Shown: piece by piece, positions 46,885 to 53,613 of the stretch
How positions within the stretch are numbered: the stretch's first letter is position 1
How the letters are laid out: each line of letters begins with the position of its first letter
Assembly: GCA_947465645.1 (NCBI GenBank)
Contig: CANIBQ010000010.1
Location: 1-64,000, forward strand
Reading direction: 5' to 3'
DNA: 64,000 nucleotides
Source: Acidobacteriota bacterium
GTDB lineage: Bacteria; Acidobacteriota; Vicinamibacteria; Vicinamibacterales; UBA2999
Position numbers and translations under genes: made by a program
The notes under the pieces: generated by a model
Told to the model about the DNA's origin: nothing
The model's input: the letters and a program-made list of their open reading frames with translations, nothing else
Database searches by the model: none

Positions 46885-47823
46885 CTATTCGGTCAGCTTC
46901 GCCACTTCGTTCCTGGCCTTCTCGAGGGCGCGCTCGGCTTCGTCGACGGCCTGTGCGGCGTCCTCGGCTTCGGACGCCACGCGCCGCGCCTCCTGGCGCG
47001 CGGCATCGGCATCAGCCGCCGCTTTCTCCAGCTTCTTCTCCAGCTCGTTGCGAACCCGCTCGGTGTCCTTGGCCTGCGCCGCCGCTTTCTTGAGCGCGCC
47101 TTCAGCCGTTGCCGCGGCCTTCCGGCTGTCGCGCAGGGTGCGCTCGGCGTCCTGGACGGCCGCGCGCGCGGCCGCGAGCTGCTTCTTGCGTTCGTCCTCG
47201 AGCTGCCTGGCCTCTTCTTCCGGATCCAGCTTCTTCCGGCGCGCCGGCCGTGCTTCCTGCGCCTTGCGCTGAAACGGGATGACCCGGCTGGGTTCGGCGC
47301 TCGATCGCTTGCCGAGTCCGCCGCGCGGGATCAGCGCCGCGAGCGCTTCGAATCCAGGTGCGTCGATGTCGTCGGTGAGTCGCCCGGCGGGTGGCGCCTC
47401 CGGATGCGAGCCGTAGGTCGCCAGCGCCTCGAGCGTCGTGTTGACGCGGCGCATCGTGTCGGGCGTCGGGTTGTTGCCCGCCTCCCGAAGCATCTGTCCG
47501 GCGACGCGCGATAGCTCCGACAACGACTCGCGCCGGGCATCGAGCGGGGCGCGCATGTCCCCGCCCTTGCCCGCGAGCTGCGCCGCCTGCACGCTGCGGA
47601 AGCGCTCGCCGGCGGCGAGGAGCTGGTCGAACGCCTTGCGATGGCGCCAATAGAGCTGGTTGACGACCCACGCCGACACAGGGGGTTTCGGCAGCGCCTT
47701 GACGCGGTCGGCGGCCTCGGGATGCCCGGCCTTTTTCAGCTTGGCTGCGAGGGTGTTGCGGGCGGCGGTGAACTCACCGGGGGGGAGCTTGAACAGATTG
47801 TCGACGTCCGAGGCCTGCGACAC
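46885..47823 (-). CDS. Coiled-coil protein of unknown function
   Basis: 312 residues, no signal or membrane segment. The N-terminal 90 form a conserved-looking helical unit: LFKLPPGEFTAARNTLAAKLKKAG, VKALPKPPVSAWVVNQLYWRHRKAFDQLL, a pattern found in uncharacterised proteins of Actinobacteria and Acidobacteria. From about residue 190 to the end is a long Ala/Glu/Lys/Arg coiled coil. Cytoplasmic; a DNA- or protein-scaffold role is possible but not evidenced. Confidence 0.75.
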   Translation of the reverse strand: MSQASDVDNLFKLPPGEFTAARNTLAAKLKKAGHPEAADRVKALPKPPVSAWVVNQLYWRHRKAFDQLLAAGERFRSVQAAQLAGKGGDMRAPLDARRESLSELSRVAGQMLREAGNNPTPDTMRRVNTTLEALATYGSHPEAPPAGRLTDDIDAPGFEALAALIPRGGLGKRSSAEPSRVIPFQRKAQEARPARRKKLDPEEEARQLEDERKKQLAAARAAVQDAERTLRDSRKAAATAEGALKKAAAQAKDTERVRNELEKKLEKAAADADAARQEARRVASEAEDAAQAVDEAERALEKARNEVAKLTE

Positions 47824-47864
47824 GCGTGACCTAGTCTGTCATAGGCGCCGCTTACGCTGCTCTC

Positions 47865-48206
47865 ATGAACGCACAACTTGCCTTGTACGAAGATTCGACC
47901 CTGGCAGTTCCTCCCGTCTCGCGCAGCCGCGCTGTTCCCGCCGTTCCGATCTGCGCCGGGTGCCGCGCCCGCGAAGCCCGCTACGGTTTCCGCGACGAAG
48001 ACGATGACCCCGCGACCGACCGGCCGCGGACGCTTTGTTTCGGGTGCTTCCGCGTCGAGCTCGGCCGCCGCCAGGCCGTGGCCGCGCACCTGAGGCGCGG
48101 CTGGAACGCCACGCAGGTCGGCCTGCCGCTCGAGAAGACGCTGGAAGAGCTGGATCGCCGGCGGCGGCGAGCGCAGATCGCGGCGAGGCACGCACTGGGT
48201 TGCTAG
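47865..48206 (+). CDS. Small zinc-ribbon protein
   Basis: 113 residues. C-A-G-C (30-33) and C-F-G-C (58-61) form a likely zinc ribbon, followed by a basic helical C-terminus (FRVELGRRQAVAAHL, EELDRRRRRAQIAARHALGC). It may bind nucleic acid. It is divergent from the coiled-coil gene with 41 bases between starts. Function unknown. Confidence 0.7.
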   Translation: MNAQLALYEDSTLAVPPVSRSRAVPAVPICAGCRAREARYGFRDEDDDPATDRPRTLCFGCFRVELGRRQAVAAHLRRGWNATQVGLPLEKTLEELDRRRRRAQIAARHALGC

Positions 48207-48290
48207 GTGCGCTGGGTAGCTGGGTTGTTAGGTAAGAGGCTTTTCACCCCAGCGACCTAGCCACCCAGCCAGCCAGCTACCTACCTACCT
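48195..48290. repeat. GCTGGGTAG/CTACCTAC array with inverted arms between convergent genes
   Basis: The left arm is built from GCTGGGT and GTTAGGTA units, the right arm from CCCAGCC and CTACCTA units. Imperfect pairing around the AAGAGGCTTTTC centre is possible, so it may serve as a two-way terminator. It overlaps the ends of both flanking genes slightly. Confidence 0.6.
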
Positions 48291-49651
48291 CGAAACGTCT
48301 CCGCGCTCCCCGGGGCGGTGAAGTCAAGTGTCCGGTTGCCCGCGCGGCCGGTCACGGTGTAAGCGCCGCGCATCTGCAGGAAGTCGAGCTCCGTGCCGAG
48401 CGGGCCGGGGGTCGTGATCGCCGACCCGACGTCGAATTGCAGGCGGAGGTCGAGCGCCGCGCTGCGGGTGGTCACTGAGATGGTGCGCGGGCGGCCGCGC
48501 TCGTCGTTGGTCTCGGCGATTGTCACGTTGGTGGCGTACGCGAGCGGCCCATCCGGGCCCAGGGCGCCGACGAAGCCGGGAATGCGGTCGGGGTCCGCGG
48601 CCTCGCGCGGCGGGAAGACGCGTCCGTAGATGAACGACAGGTCCTCGTGCTGCACCTGCCCCCACTGCCACGAGACGCCCTGCCAGAATCCCCAGTTGTG
48701 ATCGTGGTAGCCGGTGCCGCCGGCGAATGAGATGGGCGTGCCGCCGGCCACCAGCTCGCCGCCCAGCGGCCCCGACATCACCGGCACCACGTACCCTGAC
48801 CGCCAGCCGCGCGCGCCGGTGATCTCGATCGGCGGCAACATGCGCCCGGCCGACGCATCCAGCGTGAAGGTGCCCCGGACGCGCTGGCCGCCGGGTCCCG
48901 GCAGATCCAGCGACACGTGGTATCTCACGCCCTCGAGCCGCACCGAATTCCGGCCAATCGTCAGGTCGGGGGCGCGAAGCGCGTCGGCCTCGAGGATCGG
49001 CGCGCCCTCGGCGTAGGTTTCCATGCGCCCGTCGCGTTCGAGCTGCAGCCGCACCCCCGCGGCCCGCTGACCGTCAGGCCGCTTCGGGCCGACCAGGAAC
49101 GTCAGGTAGAAGCGCGAATCCGCCGCGCGCCCGTTGAAGTAGAGCCACTCGGCCCACGACTGGCCCCACGCCGGCGCATCCGGAACCTGATGAAAGCGGT
49201 CGATTTCGCGCAGCACGCGCTCGGGACTGTCCCGTGTCCACTCGACGTCCGCCGCCGTATCCCGCCACGCTGCCACCTGCGTGGTCTCGTCGTCTTCGAG
49301 GGCCGTCTCGAGACTGGGAATCCCGCCGCGTGCCGCGATCCGCGTCGCCCGGCCGTCGCGAACCAGGTACAGGGGAGTGGTGTGCGTGGGCGCCGCGACC
49401 GCGACGCGGCTGCGCATGGTCTCGGCCTGAAGCGTCCCGGAGAGCAGGAGCCGCGCCGGGACCTGCGGTGCGAGACGGATCAACACGTCGCCGCCGCCCA
49501 CGAGCGCCGGGGCCAGCGATTGCTCGAGCACGATTTGCGCGACGCCGAGGAGGATGGCCATCACGGCGACGCCCGCGCCGAAGCCCGCCGCCAGTACCGC
49601 GCTCCGCACCGGGTGCGCGGTGAGCGAGCGTATCGCCAGCCTCCCGATCAC
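48281..49651 (-). CDS. AttH/CrtC-like lipocalin-fold protein with N-terminal FtsX-like membrane anchor
   Basis: 456 residues; the ATG at 49651 overlaps the ATPase stop (ATGA). The first 50 residues (RLAIRSLTAHPVRSAVLAAGFGAGVAVMAILLGVAQ) look like the first helix of an FtsX/MacB permease. The rest is the AttH / carotenoid 1,2-hydratase (CrtC-like) domain: WAEWLYFNGRAADSRFYLTFLVG, the hallmark GTGYHDHNWGFWQGVSWQWGQVQ near residue 325, and the C-terminal beta barrel. In AttEFGH systems AttH is the extracytoplasmic partner of an ABC ATPase and two FtsX permeases, exactly what lies upstream here. The FtsX-like anchor is unusual. Confidence 0.78.
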   Translation of the reverse strand: MIGRLAIRSLTAHPVRSAVLAAGFGAGVAVMAILLGVAQIVLEQSLAPALVGGGDVLIRLAPQVPARLLLSGTLQAETMRSRVAVAAPTHTTPLYLVRDGRATRIAARGGIPSLETALEDDETTQVAAWRDTAADVEWTRDSPERVLREIDRFHQVPDAPAWGQSWAEWLYFNGRAADSRFYLTFLVGPKRPDGQRAAGVRLQLERDGRMETYAEGAPILEADALRAPDLTIGRNSVRLEGVRYHVSLDLPGPGGQRVRGTFTLDASAGRMLPPIEITGARGWRSGYVVPVMSGPLGGELVAGGTPISFAGGTGYHDHNWGFWQGVSWQWGQVQHEDLSFIYGRVFPPREAADPDRIPGFVGALGPDGPLAYATNVTIAETNDERGRPRTISVTTRSAALDLRLQFDVGSAITTPGPLGTELDFLQMRGAYTVTGRAGNRTLDFTAPGSAETFRGR

Positions 49652-50358
49652 CGCGTCGCCTCGCCCTCGATCCGCCCATCCCTCATCGTCAGCACGCGCC
49701 GCGCGCGGTCGGCGAGCGCGGGATCGTGGGTCACGATCACGAGCGCCGTACCGTCCGCGTTGACGCGGCCGAGCAGCGCGGCGATCTGTTCGCCGGTGGC
49801 CTGGTCGAGCTCACCGGTCGGCTCGTCTGCCAGCAGCAGCCGCGGACGGTTGGCGAGCGCCCGGGCGATGGCCACCCGCTGCATCTCACCGCCCGAGAGC
49901 TGCGACGGCCGATGATCCGCGCGCGCGGACAGCCCGACGTAGTCGAGCAGCTCGCGCGTGCGCGAACGCCGCGCCTCCCTGGATGCGCCAGCCTCGGACT
50001 GCGGCAGCTCGACGTTCTCGGCCGCGGTCAGCATCGGCAGCAGGAAGAACCGCTGGAACACGAAGCCGATCTGCGTGAGGCGGAGCAGGCTGCGCGCGTG
50101 ATCGTTCAACGAGGCGATGTCCCTGCCGTCGAATCGCAGCGTCCCCGTCGAAGGCGCGTCCACGCAGCCGAGCATGTGCAGCAACGTCGACTTCCCGCAT
50201 CCCGAGGGGCCCTTGATCGCAATGTGCTCACCCTGGTCGATGGCGATCGTGACGTCGCGTACAGCCACGATCGGGCCGGCCGGCATGGAGAACGCCCGGC
50301 TCACGCTCGCCGCGCTAATGATGGTGGTGTTCACGCTTTCGGTGATCGGGGTGTTCAC
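49648..50358 (-). CDS. MacB/LolD-type ABC ATPase (AttE-like)
   Basis: 236 residues. Walker A IKGPSGCGKSTLLHMLG near residue 50, Q-loop FVFQRFFLLPMLTAAENVELP, signature QLSGGEMQRVAIARALANRP, Walker B LLLADEPTGELD and H-loop IVTHDP. It powers the two FtsX permeases encoded upstream. The GTG at 50358 is in a repeat-rich leader; a second GTG at 50334 begins with the same GTGAACACC, so the true start is uncertain by 8 codons. Confidence 0.9.
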   Translation of the reverse strand: MNTPITESVNTTIISAASVSRAFSMPAGPIVAVRDVTIAIDQGEHIAIKGPSGCGKSTLLHMLGCVDAPSTGTLRFDGRDIASLNDHARSLLRLTQIGFVFQRFFLLPMLTAAENVELPQSEAGASREARRSRTRELLDYVGLSARADHRPSQLSGGEMQRVAIARALANRPRLLLADEPTGELDQATGEQIAALLGRVNADGTALVIVTHDPALADRARRVLTMRDGRIEGEATR

Positions 50359-50409
50359 GCTTCTTGGTTCTCGCTTCTTGGTTCGTGTTCGCGTTCGCTT
50401 CTACGTTCG
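50359..50409. repeat. Short-period TTCTTGGTTC/GTTCG array
   Basis: CTTCTTGGTTC recurs at 50360-50370 and 50374-50384 (14-base period), then GTTCG every six bases. It forms the leader of the ATPase gene and abuts REP 6. Confidence 0.6.
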
Positions 50410-50432
50410 GTCCGGCTAAAGCCGGACACTAC
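50410..50432 (+). repeat. REP palindrome 6
   Basis: GTCCGGCT-AA-AGCCGGAC-ACTAC, 7.7 kb from the RAYT, in the 85-base gap between permease and ATPase genes. It has the same orientation as REPs 2-5. Confidence 0.85.
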
Positions 50433-50443
50433 GACTGTCAACC

Positions 50444-51673
50444 TCACGAGACGACCTCGTTTCGCAAGGTCGTCGCAATCGGCAGCGTGGCCACAATCCT
50501 CATCGGGTAGAGCGCCGCCACGATCGCCGTCGTGATCAGCAGGGCCGCGTGTATGCCGAGCGCCTGGGGTTCGAAGACGAAGAAGTGCAGGTTCTCCGGA
50601 ATCTGCGGCATCCGTTTCAGGATGCGGTCGAGGCCCTCGGCCAGCATGAACCCGAGCGGCAGCGACAGCACGCCGCCGATGCCGACGATCAGGACGGATT
50701 CGGCGAGGACGTCGGCCACCACGCGCCTGCGGGAGAAGCCGAGCGCGCGCAGGGCGGCGATCTCCCCGAGCCGCTGGTTGACCGACACGGTCAGCAGCAC
50801 GGTGATCAGCAGCAGCGCGAACGACACCGTGACGGTCGTCAGCACCGTGGAGATCTGGCGGAAGTACGTGAAGCCGCCCTCTTCCAGCCGGCCGATCGCC
50901 TGCTCGTTGGTGAACGCGCGCAGGTCGGGCCGCCGCTGGGCGATCTGGTCCACCACCACGGTCGGGTCGTCCTTGGCGGTCACCATGATGACGTCGGCCG
51001 ACATCGGAACCTCCTCGCCGCATGCGTCGGCGAGGCCGGCCGCGGTCATCGCGGCGGTCATCGCGTCGGGCGTGTCGAACGGGAACGCCGCCACTCCCGC
51101 GACGCGGAACGTCACCGGCGGCAGCGCGTCGCGATCCCCGGAGCACGACGCGCGCAGCGTCACCGATCCGCCCGGAGCGGCGCCGAGTCGCTGCGCGGCG
51201 TTGTCGTTGATTACCAGGTCGCGGCTGCCGCTCGCGTCGGCGCCGCGAAGGATGGTCCACGGGCGCAACGGTCCGGGCCCGACGCCCTGGAGCCTGCCGC
51301 GGATCACCGAGTCCCCTCGTTCGGTTGTGCCGCGCCCGTCGTAGGCGGGCTCCTGTGAACCCGGCTGTACATCGACCGTGAAATCCGCGAACCGCAGGGT
51401 GACCGCCGCGCTCACCGACGACAGCGCGGCAATCGTCGCGGCGGCATCGGCGGCGTCGGCGATGGGCGGCCCGCCACCGAGGCCATCGCTGGCCGACACG
51501 CGGATGTCGAAGCCGCTGCGCTCCAGCAGGTCGCGCATCGAGATGACCAGGCCCTGTGAGAGCAGCAGCATGTCGAACAGCAGCGCGCCGACGGCGGCCA
51601 CGCCGAGGATGCCGAGCGTGGCGCGGGCCGGCTGTCGCACCAGGCTCCGCCACGCGAAGGCGAGGGCATTCAT
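50444..51673 (-). CDS. FtsX-family ABC permease (AttF/G-like)
   Basis: 409 residues from the ATG at 51673, overlapping the partner permease's stop (ATGA). The N-terminal helix (AFAWRSLVRQPARATLGILGVAAVGALLFDMLLLSQG) is followed by a periplasmic MacB-PCD domain (about 55-270) and three C-terminal helices (ISTVLTTVTVSFALLLITVLLTVSVNQRLGEIAALRALGFSRRRVV ...). It is the full-length permease of the AttEFGH-like exporter. Two to four Cys in the periplasmic part could form disulfides. Confidence 0.87.
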   Translation of the reverse strand: MNALAFAWRSLVRQPARATLGILGVAAVGALLFDMLLLSQGLVISMRDLLERSGFDIRVSASDGLGGGPPIADAADAAATIAALSSVSAAVTLRFADFTVDVQPGSQEPAYDGRGTTERGDSVIRGRLQGVGPGPLRPWTILRGADASGSRDLVINDNAAQRLGAAPGGSVTLRASCSGDRDALPPVTFRVAGVAAFPFDTPDAMTAAMTAAGLADACGEEVPMSADVIMVTAKDDPTVVVDQIAQRRPDLRAFTNEQAIGRLEEGGFTYFRQISTVLTTVTVSFALLLITVLLTVSVNQRLGEIAALRALGFSRRRVVADVLAESVLIVGIGGVLSLPLGFMLAEGLDRILKRMPQIPENLHFFVFEPQALGIHAALLITTAIVAALYPMRIVATLPIATTLRNEVVS

Positions 51674-52548
51674 CTCCGCGCCAGCCTCAGCGCGCCGCGG
51701 CGCAGCAGGGCCCACGACGCCACCACGGTGGCGACCGCCCCAAGCGGCACCGCGATCGCGAGGCACGTGGCCGCGACGTCCGGCGTAATCCGCACGAAGA
51801 TCAGGGCGGTGTCATAACGCCACTGGAAGAAGGCATTGATCAGGCGTTCCGAGGCCACCGCGAGCAGCAGGCCGAACAGCGAGCCCACTCCGGCGATCAG
51901 CACGCCCTCGAAAAAAATCTGCACCAGGATGCGGCGAACCGGAAGGCCGATCAGGCGCAGCACGCCCACCGTCTCGCGGCGCTCGTCCACGAGCATGATC
52001 GTCAGCGCCAGCAGGAAGACGGTCGCCGCGACGATCGTGACCAGGGCGATCGCGAGGTGAAACCGCTCGATCACCACGAACGGGCCCGCGGCCGCGGCGG
52101 CGTCGGCGGTGGGCCTGGCGAAGACGCCGGGCATGCGGCCGTTGACGTCGCGCGCGAACGCGCCCGCATCGGCAGCGTCGCGCAGCTTCACGTTCACCGC
52201 TTCGACGTGCTCGGTGCCTTCGGGCACGGCCGGATCCCTGGTCAGCGAGAGCAGATCGGGCAGGTGAAGCCGTACCTCGCGCGGAACGCTGCCGAGCCGC
52301 ATCGGGTCGGGTGTCGGTTCGTAGATGCCGGCAATCCTGAACGCCCGCGCGCGCGCGCCGCTGGCCTCCGGCGCGAGCTGCACCACCGCGCCAACCGCCA
52401 GCTTCTCCTGCTCGGCGAGTTGCCGCGACATCAGAATCGGTGAGGGTTCCTGCGCCGCAGACGCTGCGGCGGCGATGAGGAGAACGAGAACGGCGGCGAA
52501 CCAGGAAAGGACGAACGACCCGAACGATCCGAACGACCCGAACGTCAC
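51670..52548 (-). CDS. FtsX-family ABC permease, short N-terminus (AttF/G-like)
   Basis: 292 residues from the GTG at 52548, which overlaps the EVE gene stop (GTGA). The N-terminus (TFGSFGSFGSFVLSWF, then a hydrophobic run to AAASAAQ) has G-S-F repeats encoded by a 9-bp DNA repeat, and replaces the usual R.L.R.P.R first helix. The periplasmic part is about 130 residues, and three helices follow (FHLAIALVTIVAATVFLLALTIMLVDERRETVGVLRLIGLPVRRI ...). It is shorter than its partner (409), so the beginning may have been lost and rebuilt from repeat DNA. Confidence 0.78.
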   Translation of the reverse strand: MTFGSFGSFGSFVLSWFAAVLVLLIAAAASAAQEPSPILMSRQLAEQEKLAVGAVVQLAPEASGARARAFRIAGIYEPTPDPMRLGSVPREVRLHLPDLLSLTRDPAVPEGTEHVEAVNVKLRDAADAGAFARDVNGRMPGVFARPTADAAAAAGPFVVIERFHLAIALVTIVAATVFLLALTIMLVDERRETVGVLRLIGLPVRRILVQIFFEGVLIAGVGSLFGLLLAVASERLINAFFQWRYDTALIFVRITPDVAATCLAIAVPLGAVATVVASWALLRRGALRLARR

Positions 52549-52554
52549 GAACGA
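52512..52554. repeat. 9-bp tandem repeat (CGAACG every 9 bases), in frame
   Basis: CGAACG lies at 52512, 52521, 52530, 52539 and 52548, a strict 9-base period. On the minus strand the unit TTCGGGTCG is three codons, giving F-G-S repeats at the start of the permease, and its end overlaps the EVE stop. Confidence 0.8.
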
Positions 52555-52952
52555 CTGATCTTCTCGATCCGGGCCCATTCGGCATCCGTGACCGGCATCA
52601 CCGAGAGCCTCGACATCCGGACCAGTGGAAATTCGGCAAACGCGCGGTCGGCCTTGATCTCGGCGAGGGTGACCGGCCGTGTCAGCTTCTTCTCCGCGCC
52701 GACCTCGACGACATGCAGCTTGCCGGCGGCGTCGTCCGGATCCGGGTACGCATCGGTCAGCGCCTTCGCAACGGCGACCACCGCCTTCTGTTTGCCGGTG
52801 TGATAGTAGAAGATGCGGTCGCCCTTGCGGATCGAACGGAGGTGCTTCTGGGCGAGCGGGTTCTTCACGCCGGCCCAGACGGTCTTGCGATCGCGCTCGA
52901 GCTGGTCGTATCCGTAATGCTCCGGTTCTTCCTTCACCAGCCACTGCGCCAT
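52545..52952 (-). CDS. EVE-domain protein
   Basis: 135 residues starting MAQWLVKEEPEHYGYDQLERDRKTVWAGVKNPLAQKHLRSIRKGDRIFYYHTGKQKAVVAVAKA, the canonical EVE domain (PUA-like fold, THYN1-type) covering the whole protein. EVE domains bind modified bases in nucleic acids. It is first in the minus-strand operon with the AttEFGH-like genes, which is probably positional. Its ATG and that of the divergent glycosylase occupy the same CATG. Confidence 0.9.
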   Translation of the reverse strand: MAQWLVKEEPEHYGYDQLERDRKTVWAGVKNPLAQKHLRSIRKGDRIFYYHTGKQKAVVAVAKALTDAYPDPDDAAGKLHVVEVGAEKKLTRPVTLAEIKADRAFAEFPLVRMSRLSVMPVTDAEWARIEKISRS

Positions 52953-53490
52953 GCCTCGAATTATATCGACAGTACTCCCGCCCCTTCGTGACCGGATCCG
53001 CCCCGGTGTGCGGGTGCTGTTTGTCGGGATCAATCCCGGCGTTCGCTCGGCCATGACCGGCCATCACTTCGCCGGCTTCTCCAACCGGTTCTGGAAGCTG
53101 CTCTACGAATCGAAGCTGGTCCCGGAGCCGATCACCTTCGAAGAGGACGATCGGCTGCACGAGTGGGGCTACGGCATCACCAACATCGTCGCGCGCGCGA
53201 CGCCGGGAATCGACACGCTCGAGAAGGGGGAGTACGTGACCGGCCGTACGAAGCTGCGCGCCAAGGTCGGGCGCTACCAGCCGCAGGTGGTCGCGATGGT
53301 CGGCGTCACCGTCTTTCGCGCCATGTTTCCGGAGCACAAGGGCGCGGTGGCGCTCGGCCTGCAGGCGCAGACCGTCGGCGGGTCGGCGGTGTTCGTGCTC
53401 CCGAATCCCAGCGGCCGCAACGCGAACTTCACCTACGCGGAAATGCTGGCGGCGTTCAGGTCGCTTCGCCGCCACCTGGCGATTCCTTGA
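52951..53490 (+). CDS. mug: Mug/TDG-type G/U mismatch uracil-DNA glycosylase
   Basis: 179 residues. VRVLFVGINPGVRSAMTGHHFAGFSNRFWKLL gives motif 1 (G-I-N-P-G), and VFVLPNPSGRNANFTYAEML gives motif 2 (N-P-S-G). It lacks the 4Fe-4S cysteines of UDG families 4 and 5. It removes U or ethenocytosine opposite G. Only this ATG keeps the LPPLRDRIRPG lead seen in relatives, so the start overlapping the EVE start in CATG is probably real. It is followed by a good intrinsic terminator. Confidence 0.88.
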   Translation: MPRIISTVLPPLRDRIRPGVRVLFVGINPGVRSAMTGHHFAGFSNRFWKLLYESKLVPEPITFEEDDRLHEWGYGITNIVARATPGIDTLEKGEYVTGRTKLRAKVGRYQPQVVAMVGVTVFRAMFPEHKGAVALGLQAQTVGGSAVFVLPNPSGRNANFTYAEMLAAFRSLRRHLAIP

Positions 53491-53491
53491 C

Positions 53492-53531
53492 AGCCCCGGG
53501 CAGCGTCTTTCGGCTGCCTCTGGGCTTTTTT
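53492..53531 (+). terminator. Intrinsic terminator after mug
   Basis: Outer AGCCC/GGGCT (53492-53496 with 53522-53526) and inner GGCAGC/GCTGCC (53499-53504 with 53513-53518), then six T at 53526-53531. This is the best rho-independent terminator seen in the window. Confidence 0.75.
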
Positions 53532-53544
53532 AAGACACTTGTGT

Positions 53545-53566
53545 GACAGCCGGTATCCCGGCTGTC
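53545..53566. promoter_or_regulatory. 9-bp inverted repeat, candidate operator of the Tad operon
   Basis: GACAGCCGG-TATC-CCGGCTGTC, a perfect 9-bp dyad with 4-base centre, lies 8 bases before the TATAAT at 53575, so it covers the expected -35 position. It could bind a regulator or, as RNA, form a hairpin; the former suits its place. Confidence 0.5.
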
Positions 53567-53574
53567 CACCGCCC

Positions 53575-53580
53575 TATAAT
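53575..53580 (+). promoter_or_regulatory. Consensus -10 box (TATAAT) of the Tad operon
   Basis: TATAAT in the context CCCTATAATCAC, 33 bases before the cpaC ATG. At 17-base spacing the -35 position reads GGTATC inside the dyad, a poor match, which suggests activator-dependent transcription. Confidence 0.55.
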
Positions 53581-53613
53581 CACCCACGCGGATCGTCAGG
53601 TCTGCGGCAGCCC

